DNA from: Haplomitrium mnioides
Lineage: Eukaryota; Marchantiophyta; Haplomitriopsida; Calobryales
Assembly: GCA_049999725.1 (NCBI GenBank)
Contig: JBNGIS010004247.1
Span: forward strand, 24,287-88,286
Reading direction: 5' to 3'
DNA length: 64,000 nt
Position 1 is the first letter of the stretch. Each line of letters starts with the position of its first letter. The position numbers and the translations under genes are program-made. Below the pieces are notes generated by a model, which was not told where the DNA came from, searched no databases, and saw only the letters and a program-made list of their open reading frames with translations. Positions 1-11,219 of this stretch are shown here, piece by piece.

Positions 1-245
1 AATTCTGGAATAAAGAAGGGAACAGATTGACATTCAATACTCATATTCTGGAGGTAAGGCTAGGAAAAGATCATTTGGGGATTTTGTTGCAAGGGCATGT
101 ACAATTAAGAGAAATAGAATACGATAAACCACAGAGTGGTAAATATGGTCCTAGGGCCATCTCATAAAAGAACCTTGTGATACCATGTTACCTTTTTTCC
201 GGAATCGCCTATTGGAGTGCTAAGAATAGAGAGGAAGGGCTGACA
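1..245 (+). repeat. 3' end of the 5' LTR of gypsy element A
   Basis: This is the tail of a long LTR whose start lies left of the window. It is recognised by alignment to 8953-9199, the tail of A's other LTR, at roughly 85% identity by eye. It ends in TGACA at 245 and is followed ten bases later by a primer-binding site. A CATAAAA box at 163-169 lies about 82 bp before the LTR end, the position seen in the other long LTRs here. The divergence between the two tails marks A as an old insertion. Confidence 0.85.
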
Positions 246-254
246 TAAAGTTTT

Positions 255-272
255 TGGCGCTAGAAGGAGGGC
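255..272 (+). other. Primer-binding site of element A (tRNA-Asn type)
   Basis: TGGCGCTAGAAGGAGGGC begins with TGG, the complement of a tRNA CCA end. From memory it complements the 3' end of plant cytosolic tRNA-Asn over about 16 bases. Related sites follow the LTRs at 38636 and 44824, and on the minus strand near 22620. tRNA-Asn priming is, as I recall, reported for plant Tat-type elements. Confidence 0.75.
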
Positions 273-2300
273 ACAAGTTTAAAGGAACCTTAGACCAACT
301 CGAGACCGACATATGGGCTACACAAAGTAAGTTGATCATAACAAGGTTTAGATTGTTGACTTGTGGATTAAACTTTCGGGCTTGGAGAGACCAGAAGCCG
401 TGAATGGACAAGCGTCCTAGTGGGCCAGATGCCCCTATTTACCTTTCCCAGGAACAACTCGAGAAGACCTTGATGACTAGATTGAGGAATTCGAAGGAAC
501 GGTACAGGCAAATGGGGAATGGGCAATTATGACCACAATCTTGCCAGGTGTTCTGAAAGGGGAGGCTGGACCTTGGTGCCGAGGTCTGCCGAAAGCCAAC
601 AAGAACACTTGGCAGCTATTCAAATCTCTGAATCTGGCAGAATTTAGAAAGATAGCAGGAGATGATGAGGCCCTTATTTGAATCGAGCAGATTGAAATGG
701 AGAAAAAAGAGTCTTTGCAAAAATTCTTGCAGCGATTCCAAAAGCTGGCCAAGCGAGTAACACCAGTACCAGAGGATGGGATGCTTTGTTCTTGGTTCAT
801 ATCATGGCTACCCAGAAGAGTGGGAGGTTGGGTAAGACAGGGCAGCCCCAAAACCTTTGAGGAAGCGATGGAGAGAGGAGGATCCTATATCAAAGCCATT
901 GTGTCAAGTTCAAGAAAGAAGATCAAGGTACAATGTGGGTCAGAAACCTCCTCTAGTGACGAGGACCGCAGTTCAAATATAGACACTGCGATGAAGTCAG
1001 AATCAGACTCCGAAGATAGTCACAATTCAGGAAACGGCAGCACTAGAAGAAAAAAAGGAAGCAAGACTCATTACAAAAGGAAGGAGAAAAAGAAATGCAA
1101 AGTTGGTCGGAACAGAAGCCCAAGAAGGGAAGAAACATGAAGGCATGAGGACAAGGCATTGATAGATGATAGCCTCGGAAAACGAATGGGTCGTGATCCT
1201 ATTGATGACATCAACCACAAACTGGAAGCATTATCTATCCAATTTGCATGGATGAAGGAAAAAAGGAAAAAAGTGAGTGCCATTCGGACTCATGTGTGGT
1301 GTGTGCACTGTGGAAAACATGGAGACGGCAGCCATGAATGTCCTCTAGAAATCCAGTAGTGCAGTACGTGAGAGATGAACCATTAGAGTATGTAAGGGAG
1401 GAGGTGGAATACATCCTTGAAGAACCTTCTGAATACGTATATCAAGTAGCTAGTGCCCCAAGAAATTTGATGGGCTGACCAATGGTATTTGGCTAGAACC
1501 AACAAGGTGAATGGGGTCAGCATTGTCCGAAAAATGCAATGGGGGAAAGAATTAGCCGCACATGCATTATGGTGTGTTGGAACTGTGGGAAATTAGGGCA
1601 TATTTCTACTAGATGTCTAGAGCCTAGGAAGCAAGGCTAGCGGATACCCGCAAAACTCTGCACCTCCTGTAAAAAGGAACGACATATCGTCACTGTATGT
1701 CTTGTCACATCCTATCCAGAGTCAGTAGGTCTAATGGTGCATTTTGGAGTTGCAACAGCAGAAGGAGCCATGGCCAATGTATAATGTGTTCTCACAGAAT
1801 GGGAATATACCACTAAATTACCTAGATGGGAAACGCCATCAGTCAAAGATTGCTACATGGTCACCACGAGAGGAGGAAAGGAAAGAAAAAAGTAGTCGTC
1901 AAGAAAAAGAAAAAGCCAACCAACCGAAGAGGCGCACCGTGCCAGTGGATCGGATTCCTAAACATGAGGATTCAAATTATGAGAGGAACCATCCAAAGTT
2001 GTTTTACCCAAGGCAAGAGGAGAACGCTCAAAAACAATTGGAAGCACTCGAGGAGGCGGAGCCTCAAAAAGTGGCCACCAAAACACTAAGAAACTTGTCA
2101 AAAACAAAAGTGACACCAAAAGTAGAAAAAAAATCCAAGGCCGCTCAACATGTGCCCTATAACATCCAACAAGATGCGTGGGATTACCCGGTCGCTGCTA
2201 TTGTGGGATAGTTGATTAAAGACAACCCCATCTATCGGCATCAATTAAGGGAATTGCTCATGGGACCCATGCGAAGGAGGCGATTGCCACCAGTGGGAAA
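273..2300 (+). pseudogene. gag: Decayed gag of gypsy element A
   Basis: This encodes the remains of the structural polyprotein that would assemble the particle and bind element RNA. About 480-900 is capsid-like (a stretch with ESLQKFLQRFQKLAKR), followed by an acidic/serine then lysine/arginine-rich tract. The first zinc-knuckle-like motif (WCVHCGKHGDGSHEC, about 1305) has Asp where the His should be. Two good CCHC knuckles follow, CWNCGKLGHISTRC (about 1578) and CTSCKKERHIVTVC (about 1660). The segment 1744-2211 matches the gag-protease junction of C and F (shared FYPRQ, QLEALEEAE, AAIVG, LIKDNPIYR). Several frameshifts and stops break the reading frame. The frame ends at a deletion scar near 2300, beyond which RNase H sequence appears directly. 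Confidence 0.8.
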
Positions 2301-3830
2301 CCCGGCCAACTAGATCTCAACAAGCCCGATCTTACAGAAAGAGCGGCTAGATGGATGTTGTTGCTACAAGAATTTGATTATGAGGTCAGGATACGACCAG
2401 GCAAACAACATAATAATGGAGATTTTTTCTCATGACTAACGCATGTGGAAGGAGGTTGAGTAGTGGATGACAACTTTCCTGATGCAGAATTGTTTCACAT
2501 AAAGGAATGGGAGCTCACTGATTATGGAGATATCATACAGCTTCTCCTCAAGGGTTGGATCTCCAAAGAATGGACCCAAGAGGCAACAAGTATGTTTTTA
2601 AGAAGGCTGTGACCATTTCTAATGATCCAAGGAGTCCTCCATAAATCCTGCCCAGATGGACAAGTATGCCGATGCCTAGAAGCGGACCAGGCCACCATCG
2701 TTATGAGAGCCATGCACGAATATAAGGAAAGCGAACCTTTTTCCATGGAGACCACTATACGGAAGATCTTGAAGGCTAAATATTGGTGGCCCACTCTGCA
2801 CAAAGACACCCATTTCTTCGTCAAGTAGTGCGATCTGTGCAAGTGATCGGTAAGGCCAACACCATCTTCCCATCACCTATTAATTCTGATATTGGCTCTA
2901 GCAATGTTCAAAAAATGGGGGGTTGACTTCATCGGCCCGATTTCACCAACAACCAAGAGAGAGAACCGATATATTTTACTTTCCATTGATTATGCCACCA
3001 AGTGGGTGGAGGAAAGGCCAACATGCAAAGATGACACCTCTACCATGGCATGATTTCTTTATGAGCAAATTTCTCATTGGGTTAAGCACGCCTCTGAAAT
3101 TGGTAGATGAATAAGGCACCCATTTTTTGAATCAAGTTGTCAAGAAGCTAACAGAGCACTATCTGGCCAAGCATCGCAAGACAATGGTTTATCATCCGAA
3201 GGCCAATAGGCTAACAGAGAGCGCAAATGGTATCATCGGGAAAATATTAAACCGATTGATTGTGGCCAGCTAGACATACTGGGATCTGAAGTTACTCATT
3301 GCGGTATTTGCATACAACCAAGCCTATAAGACTACCATTGGCCACAGTTCCTATTATTTGGTGTTCTGATAACACTCCTTGTTACTAGTATAGTTCGAAA
3401 TACCCATCGAAAGAGTGTTGATCACGGAAAGACGGGGAGAAACCGAAAGCAGAAAGAACGACTGGAACAAATAGCCTAGCTTGAAGAGACACGATGGGTG
3501 GTAGAACAAAGATTGATGCACCAACAACAATTAAGTAAGGCACAACATGATAACAAGCTCTGACCACAATTTTTGCAAAAAGGAGATCTAGTGTTGCTCT
3601 ACGACAACAGGTTCATTCATTTTCTAGGGAAATTGCACACGCGCTAGATGGGACCTTACATCCTCCAAAGAATGCACAACAATTGGACAGTACAGTTGAC
3701 AACATTCCAAGGCGATGAAATTAGTAGTCGGGTCCACAGTGATCGGCTTAAGAAGTATTTCTATTGTGAAGAGGAGCAAGACCACTTCAAGGAGGTCGAA
3801 GGGACTGGACCACTGATCTAAAAAACAAAT
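2301..3830 (+). pseudogene. pol: RNase H tail and integrase remnant of element A
   Basis: Immediately after the gag-protease junction the sequence encodes LNKPDLTERAARWMLLLQ and EVRIRPGKQH, the C-terminal end of a gypsy RNase H. Protease, RT and most of RNase H have therefore been deleted, a loss of roughly 2 kb judged against C and I. Downstream are the integrase zinc-binding region (KYWWPTLHKD, CDLC) near 2780, the catalytic core start WGVDFIGPIS near 2920 with the first catalytic Asp, the ERANG-like segment near 3220 with Glu retained, and the C-terminal KLHTR-MGPYILQR motif near 3630. Multiple frameshifts and stops make it non-functional. The element could move only in trans. Confidence 0.8.
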
Positions 3831-4042
3831 AATAAATAAATCTATAAATATAGAAATGGATATAGTATGTAAATATTGTCTTTAGTTTTTTGGTAATATA
3901 GTAAGTAGGAGCACAAGAAGCAACAGATGAAGTGAATTGCCACAATCTCAATCCTCCGACAACAATGGCACTACTTCCAACCATTAATACCAATCTAATA
4001 CTTCGGCGAAGGTAAGATGTTCGCAAGGACACTTCACTCTTC

Positions 4043-4055
4043 AAAAAGGAGTTAT
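4043..4055 (+). other. Polypurine tract of element A
   Basis: The tract CAAAAAGGAGTTA directly precedes an LTR start TGTCAGCCAG at 4056. This is the plus-strand priming site expected between the integrase end and the 3' LTR. Matching tracts occur before the LTR starts of D and I. Confidence 0.7.
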
Positions 4056-6542
4056 GTCAGCCAGTCGAAAACAAGGTTACCACAATTTTGTACAACTTCA
4101 GGCAAGGGACCTCCTTTTGATAAGTGAAAGATGTATATGCTAGTCCTCAAAGCAGAACAAGGGCAACTAAGGGCCAAGGAAGGTAACAACCTATCATACA
4201 GCAGATTATGACTGGATTCCAGGTACGAGGAGCAAGCTAAAGATCACCAGCAGTAGGGTGCGATTACACCAAGAAGACACTTACCAAGGAAGTAAAGGGC
4301 AGAGAGATCTCGAGAAGAGAAGAATCTGGCCCCAAAGGCAAAGATCGAAAGAGCTGAAAGGAATTGATGAACCAACAACAACAGAGGAACTTTAGGCATG
4401 GCGGGGAGTTAAGTCTTTTATTCTTAATCATGAGTAGTAGTAGGACTCAATGACGAGAAGAAGGGAAGGCCCAGCACGTTCCAAATCGAAGGATTGGAAG
4501 TAGAATGAAGACTGCGACGACCATTGGAGGCCAACGACAACACCAGAGGGGGTTAGAGGACGCTCACACTCATTGGGTGTTATCGGAGCTCCGCAAGTTC
4601 TTTCTTTCAAGCTCATCCTACTATCGGGGTCCTATCCTTTTTTATCGGGTCTAGTCAAGCTTTGGAGTTGACTGAGTGGAATTAAACATTTTGGTGTGGC
4701 GGTCAATCATCCCCTTGGAAGACGGTGTCGGCAACACTCTATCCAGAAGAGTCAACCATCGAAGTTGACTATCCTTGGTACGACCTTGTCCTTTGTTTTG
4801 GATAGTTGCGACAGTCCAACTTCCCCTTGAAAGACAGCGTAGGGCAGCGCTCCATTGAGCTTAGTCAACTATCAGGGTTGACCATCAGAGCGGCAATCAC
4901 TCATCGGGGTCGACCATCAATCTAACAAATCTTATACGTGTCGGCTTATATTTCTCGAAATAGTTTATCGAGTCGATATTTCCTTCATCGGAACGACTCA
5001 GTTTTGGCCGACCTTTACTTCCTTGGGACGATTCTAACTTCATCACATCAATTCATCAGATGTTTGATCATTGGAACTCTATCAAAAGAAGTCAACTATC
5101 GGAGTTGACCAGAGGAGTCCATTGTTACTCATTGGGATTCATCAAACTAGGCCAATCATTCTTTTTGGCTGACTAATCCATTCTGCTACAAACAGTCCTG
5201 TCAACCAACCATTGGGAGAATCCCTCACCATTCAAAAGAAGTCAAGGGTAAATGTCGCTACCTTAAAAATTGATGCCATAAAAAGAGGAGAGCACTACGA
5301 AGTGATGAAGCTAGTAGCAACAACAACAAAGGAGATGTGCACATATGAAGTTAACAGACCTTCCACCATCTAAGAAAGATTCGAATTACTCAGCACCACA
5401 ATCGCAGGGCACTGACTAAAAGGGGAAAAACCAAAAATCAAAGGAGCAACGAAATCAGCGCTACTGAGGGTCCAATTTCTCATTGACACAAAGCAACTGG
5501 CACATATGGAGGAGAATCTATAAACATGCCCAAAACACAAAGAAGGGGTCGTTGAATTACAAGGATTGGAACCAGGAGCCTAAGAAGGTTGAGGTGAGAG
5601 TGCAAAGGCAAGCGTAGGTACTTCAAAGAGGGGACTTAGACTAGCAAGGTGGACCCAATTGAGAGCAATAGGCTTTAGTGTGGGGTGGAATTGCCCAAGC
5701 AACAAGAATACTCACAAAGAGCACCACTTCTTTAGTCATCTAGATCCACACTCCTAGCATTGGTAGGTTGTTACTCTATCGAAAGAAGCCCAACAATTTG
5801 AGGTTTCAATTGAAGGCCCTCTGGATGACATAGGTGAATCTATCTATTTGGTGTAGGTGAATGGAGTTGTGTCAGCCATTGACATGAGTCACTAGGGAAG
5901 AATTCGCAAAATCGGAGGTGGCATTGGGACAACTCCTCTCACGTAAGTGTTAAAGTAAGTCAGAAGTAGCAGATCAACTCTAATCAGTGAGTACGAGTGG
6001 ATTGTCCGAATCCGAGGAGTGAAATTGGGTCATGAAGGTGAAGGAAGGGAGGTTGACAGAAGAAGGGCTTGCAGGATCACTTTGGAATGGGAAAAGGGAG
6101 CTGTGTCAGCCAGCGAGTGGGGGGGCACCACTAAAATTTGACGGAAGCAGAAGAGAGCCTGCAAGTATCATCGAGATGCAAGAATCGAGGCCCTAGCAGG
6201 GATAAACGGAGCACTCACCAGAGGTAATCAGCCAAGAGGAGGAAGGAAGGGTGACCTCGGAAGGGAAGAAGGATCGGGGACCAAAGGAGGAGGATTAGAG
6301 ACGCAAGGGCGGAGATCAAAGAGCGACAATAGTGGAGGGAGCCGCAGGCAAGGGAAGGGATGCAGCGTAAGCTTGCTGACGGCCGCGCTCTAGGAACAAG
6401 AATTGGGAAGAGAAAGGAGGGGGCAACGACCTTTGTAAGCAACGACGACGATCAAGGGACGCCTCACTTCCTTAAGCGTTAACGGGCTCTACTGAGGTCC
6501 AAACTCACTTAGGACTTCACGGTTCCGAGGGCTTTTGCGGAG

Positions 6543-6680
6543 ACGTGGTAGGCGTGAGGGTGTCTGAGGGTCTTTGCGGAAACGTGGCGTCCTCAAAGGT
6601 GTCTGCGAGATTCAGTAGAAACGTGGCAAGCACAGAGGTGTCCAAGGGCTTTTGCGGAGACGTGGCAAGCGTAAGGGCAT
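6543..6680 (+). repeat. 39-bp tandem array carrying ACGTGGC
   Basis: The motif ACGTGGT/ACGTGGC occurs at 6543, 6582, 6621 and 6660, spaced exactly 39 bp apart, with similar intervening sequence (GTGTC, GGG, TTTGCGGA). It matches the ABRE/G-box-like core ACGTGKC that plant bZIP factors bind. A longer version is in the LTR of D. Confidence 0.85.
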
Positions 6681-6685
6681 CTGCG

Positions 6686-7216
6686 GTCAACTTTGAAACC
6701 TCACGTTAGCGGGGCGGTCCACTTTCCCCATTGCAAAGTGGTGTCGGACGACGGTACCTCGAACACGTGGCACTTCGGAGGGGCCCGTTGGATTCTTCGG
6801 ACTCCGATCAACTTTGAAACTATTGGTCAAAGGTGGCAGTCCAACTTCCCTATGGAAAATGGCATCAGAACGCGCTCTGCGGAACCAAATCAACAACGGG
6901 CTTAGAGGTTCAGTGGTTTCCTTCGGACTCCATGTCCGAGGAATATTCTTGAATCTCCTGCGGTCAACTTCGAAACCTCATGTCAGCGTGGCGATCCAAC
7001 TGCCCTGTGGAAAATGGCGTCGGATGGTGCTCTACGGAACCAAGTCAATTGCAGGCTCAGAGGTTCTATGGTTTCCTTCGGACTCCCTATTTGAGAAATA
7101 TTCAAGAATCTTTTGTGGTCATATTCGAAACCTCATGTTAGCACGGCGGTCCACCTTCCCTATTGAAAGCGGCGACAACAGAAGAAAGTCAACAACGGAC
7201 ACTCGGTTCTGCGGGG
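6686..7216 (+). repeat. Four modules of about 120-156 bp in the solo LTR
   Basis: Modules begin at 6686, 6807, 6963 and 7118 with GTCAACTTTGAAAC or a variant. Each continues through a GTCCAACTTCCC...GGAAA segment and, in most, a CGG-CGTCGG-like tail. Similar modules occur at 42600-43330, 49780-50290 and, on the minus strand, 51800-52850. Confidence 0.8.
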
Positions 7217-7350
7217 TTCTTCGGACTCAGTTCCGTGTAGTTCTTCGGACCTAGCTCCATGGGATTCTTCAGACTTAATTCTGTGGAGTTCTTCGAACTT
7301 GGTTCTGTGGGAATCTTCGGACTCCCAATCTGCGAGATTCTTTGGACCGA
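7217..7350 (+). repeat. 24-bp tandem array
   Basis: TTCTTCGGACT-like units start at 7217, 7241, 7265, 7289, 7313 and 7338. A related array is in the minus-strand LTR of I (51676-51775) and a short one at 43390-43460. Because 24 is a multiple of three, the opposite strand reads as an eight-residue peptide repeat; I regard that as a by-product. Confidence 0.85.
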
Positions 7351-9199
7351 ACCCCATAACCCTCGGATTTGACCGTTGTACTTGGATCATCCCGCAAATA
7401 GACGGGACATGTGTCGCTACGTCTGGAGCTCAGGGCCAACGGGAATAACAACCTTTTCAAATAGGGCAGATATGTAGAGGCGGAAGCGCGAGGGGTATAG
7501 ATCGACGAGCTGCGACATTGAATAGGTTGGTGTGCATGCAAATTAGAGACGTGCAAGCGATCTCGGGACAGGAAGACACAACGAGGTATGGCAAAGGGGA
7601 TTCTAGTGAAGATTTACGTGACGTGAGTGGACTCGTGCAGGGGGCTAGCAAGGGTGGAAGTGGACTGGAGGGGTGCTGAGAATTGTTAGGAAAGGAGTTC
7701 TAGAGGCTTGGAAAATCTAGGTGGACTCATCCCTACAAGTGGACCAGTAGCGGAGGTGAATCGATGCGGGAAATTGAAGGTGATCCTATCTGTTGAGAAT
7801 TTGGGAGAGGCTACCAAGTGGGATCTTGGAGTCATCTCTGCATCATCTGTGTAGGAGCATCAAACCCAGAAATTCTTGGAGTGCGCTCTGGTTTAATCTT
7901 TCGAGTGGAGCTAAGAAGAGAGTGGCTGCGTTAGTGCCCGCGCACTGCGCAAAAGATCTGTTCAAGGTTCGGAGGTGGAGTGAGTAGCCAGCTGTCAAGA
8001 GGACTATCTTCCAGAGGTGGAAGTTAAGGAAATCCTCTTCTGAGGCTCAAGAAGTAAATCCAGGGCTTCTCGCGAGGGAAGAAAAAACTATCTAGAAGAA
8101 GGGTGTGTAAGTGGGAGATGAAAGGAAGATTGAGGTTGTAAGTTGAGGAAGGGAGGAGTTTGCCATGGAGGTCAGTCTTGGTGGTTCTGTAAGGCATACG
8201 ATTTTGGTGAAGTGCAATGCATATGTGTTTGTATTTGTGTATGAGTGTATTAGTTAGATTTGAATTCTATTGTGTTGTATAAGAAACACTTAAGACTAGG
8301 AGTATACAGGGATTCCACTTGCTTGGATCCTGGGACAGCCCCGCGAAGGGGGAGTCAAGTCCCTTGGCATTGTTCTGTGATACTTGGGGTATTGCATTCT
8401 GCTCTCAATTGGTATGCAAAGTAGCTAGGCCCAGATTTGAGACCCCTGAATTATATTGCAGATTACCAATGAGTATCTTGGTCCAAGTGTATGAGTGTTT
8501 TGGCATTGGGTGTGGATGAGCAGATTGGCTACTGAAGTGATTGTTGAGGTGAGGAAAGGCTTGTAAAGTGAAGAAGAGTTTCTTAAAGCCTCAAAGTGAT
8601 AACTGGCTAGGAGCCATCTTATTTCCCCTGTTTTTGTCCCCCTCTACCTTCCAAGTGGTACCTGTGAAGGTTAAGGTCTGAAGGAGGGGAGTGACAAGTT
8701 GCGAGGTGCAGAATAACAAGGAAGAGAGACCTCGGCGGTGGTAATAGAGGGTAGTAAGATAGTTAGGAAGCTTGGTATGATACTGAAGCTCGAAGAGGTG
8801 GAGAATTGTGAAGACACCATCCAAAGAGATCGCTGAGTTCTAGATAATAGTAATAAAATTGTGAAGTTCCTAGATTAGAGAGTAGTCATAGTAGTTACAT
8901 TTTGAAGCAAGTTCTGTCCAAATCTCTGAAATCCTCGAGGAACGAGAGAAGAAATTCTAGAATCAAGAGGAGAACAGATTGACATTCAAGAGTCATGATC
9001 TAGAGGTATGGCTAAGAAAGGATCATTTGGAGGTTTTGTTGCGTAGGCAATTACAATTAAGAGAAATAGAATACGATAAACCACAAAGTGGTAAATACAG
9101 TCTTAGGGCCATCTCATAAAAAAACCCTATGATATCGTATTACTTTTTTTCTCCGGAATCTTCTATTGGAGTGCTGAGGACGGAGAGGAAGGGTAGACA

Positions 9200-9690
9200 A
9201 TGGCGAAGCAACATGACTCATTAATTATTGCTACAGAAGTTAGGCCACGCCTTCAACAAGTCGAACAACATACGCAAAACTTCACAAGCTTTAATGGAAT
9301 TAAAATTTTGACAAAAATTTGAAGTACCTTGTTCCATCTTGACCATATGATTAAGGAGCACTTTTGTAGAATGTTGGTGGATAATAGGAGTTTCAAAAAT
9401 TTTATGTCATTAGGTTTTGATAACATTATCAAAGAAAAATTTAGGCCTATTAATATGAGTGTTGCGACTATGGCCAATAGCCAAAAGCATGATGTGTTTT
9501 TCTCTCAAAAGCTATTCTTTCTAAGAAATTTTCTTTTTGGTTGTTTGACACCGTTGGTGAAAAAGTCTAAATCAATTCAACATATTAATTCAGTGGAGCA
9601 AGAGTTGTTTGTCTTTGCTGTTTGGATCAAACTCATCATGAACTTGAGTAAGAAGGGTGGAAAAAGTACACCTACCTGAGTGATGGATGA
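9200..9690 (+). pseudogene. pol: Protease-region remnant of chromovirus E1
   Basis: The sequence resumes E1 immediately after the LTR end of A at 9199; E1's 5' LTR and most of gag must lie left of the window. A 116-codon open stretch (9329-9679) aligns with the minus-strand E2 protease (shared EEHFCRMLV, NFMSLGF, IKEKFRPI). The retropepsin active site, normally D-S/T-G, reads VDNRS here, so the catalytic triad is lost. The 3' part is frameshifted. Confidence 0.7.
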
Positions 9691-11060
9691 TATTTTGAAG
9701 GATTTAGAGAATGTTTTTCTAAAGGATTTTCCAAAGAGGTTATGAGATGATCGAGGAATGTCTTTATGGATTGAGTTGAGAACAAGAAGTACCATTTATA
9801 ATTGACTTACATATCGACTATCACCACAAGAATTAGAGGAGCTTTGAAAGACATTGACGGATCTTTAGAAGGATTTCATTCAATATAGTACTTCACTCTA
9901 GGGGGCTCTGGTATTCTTTGTACTAAAGAAAGATAGTGGATATCGACTCTTTGTAGATTATTGAGGCTTGAACAACCAAACAGTGAAAAATACCTGTCTT
10001 CTACCTCGTATTGATAATTTGTTCGAAAAATTGAGTGGTGCACAATTATTTTCTTAGTAAGATTTTTTAAGTGGTTATTAGGAAATTTCTATCAAGCCAA
10101 TTAGTGTGTCAAAGATAACTTTTTGTACAAGATATAAGTATTTTTAGTGTAGAGTTCTTATATTTGGCTCTACAAATTCTCCAAGGATATTCATGGATCA
10201 AATGCATCATTTTTTTGATGGGTTACTTGATAAGTCAGTGTTGGTATTGTTGGAATATATCTTTATTTTTAGTAAAAGTGAATTTGAGCATCGTGATAAT
10301 CTCAAAGAAGTATTGCAATGACTACACAACTAGAATTTTTATTGCAAGAAGTCTAAGTGTGAGTTTTGGAAGCAAGAGGTGACTTACCTAGGACAAAACT
10401 TTTCTCTAAATGGTATCAAGATGGAGGAAGAGAAAATAAAGGCTATTATCGAATGGCCAACACCAATTGATGCAAAGGCTGTGCGAGCTTTCAATAGATT
10501 GACAAGTTTTTATCGAAGATTCATCTATTGTTATGTTCATATTACTCTATCGCTTAAAGATCTGCTATGCAAGGAGGCAAAGTTTCAATGGACAACCAAG
10601 GAGAAAAAGACATTTCAACAACTCAAAGATGCAGTGTCTTCTCATCCAGTTCTACAACTATATGACCCAAAGGCAAGTTGTATAGTTTATTTAAATGCCT
10701 CTAATTTTACTGTTGGAGTAGTGTTACAACAAGAGTTTGAAGATGGATTTAGTCTAAATGCCTTCATGTCATGCCAACTAAATGTAGCGGAGAGAAATTA
10801 TTCTACAAGGGATAGAGAGCAATTGACGATGGTTTATGCTACCAAAGATTGGAGACACTATCTCTTAGAAAAGCATGTACTTATGTGCAATGATCATAAC
10901 CCTTGCTGCAATCAATTCACTTGGAAAATATTACAAGTCGTTATCATCGATGGGAAGATCAACTACAGCTCTTTGATATCAATGTTAGATTACAATCCTA
11001 GAAGGTTTCATACTCTTACTCATGCATTTTCATGAAGACCGGATCATCAAATTAATACAT
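9691..11060 (+). pseudogene. pol: Reverse transcriptase and RNase H of chromovirus E1
   Basis: Recognisable RT motifs in order are YRLSPQELEEL near 9810, GALVFFVLKKDSGYRLFVDY near 9902, LPRIDNLFEKLSGAQLFS near 10000 and the thumb/connection segment EEEKIKAIIEWPTPIDAKAV near 10417. The catalytic YVDD box is degraded to LLEY near 10245. RNase H follows from about 10640 (FQWTTKEKKTFQQLKDA, LNASNFTVGVVLQQ, ERNYSTRDREQL), with the Asp of the first motif changed to Asn. Six or more stops or frameshifts occur. The thumb and RNase H part (10379-11035) is one open stretch of 218 codons. Confidence 0.85.
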
Positions 11061-11219
11061 TGGAGGTTGCAAATGTTAGTATATTGCACTAAGATGAAGC
11101 AACCACTATTGTCTCTCAACAAAAGTTACATGAAAATGCCTTCTTTAATCTTGTTAGGGCTTGCTTGGCGGTCAACGATAGTGAGAATCATGCATTTTTT
11201 TATCTAGGATGGTATTCTC

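Larger units (their letters stand above)
5870..8696 (+). mobile_element. Solo LTR of the long-LTR gypsy family
   Basis: A 2,827-bp LTR starts TGTCAGCCATTGACATGAG and ends GGGGAGTGACA. It is flanked by a perfect 5-bp duplication AGTTG (5865-5869 and 8697-8701). It aligns along its length with the LTR at 41724-44824: shared start, shared 39-bp array, shared segment about 7760-8080 versus 43855-44190, shared tail. No internal region is present, so this is a solo LTR left by recombination between the two LTRs of one insertion. It sits inside A's 3' LTR. Confidence 0.92.
4056..9199 (+). repeat. 3' LTR of element A, interrupted by a solo LTR
   Basis: The LTR starts with TGTCAGCCAG after the polypurine tract and ends GTAGACA at 9199. 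Its last 247 bases align to 1-245. Positions 5870-8696 are a later insertion, so A's own LTR is 4056-5869 plus 8702-9199, about 2.3 kb. The body (4400-5250) holds reiterated pieces such as TGGAGTTGACTG and CCAACTTCCCCTTG that recur in the other long LTRs. A CATAAAA-like box lies at 9115, 84 bp before the end. Chromovirus E1 sequence resumes at 9200, so A sits inside E1. Confidence 0.8.

Noticed and set aside
697-1140. Stand-alone lysine/serine-rich host gene
   Set aside because: It follows a tRNA-Asn-type primer site, precedes zinc knuckles, and matches gag of C, so it is part of element A's gag.
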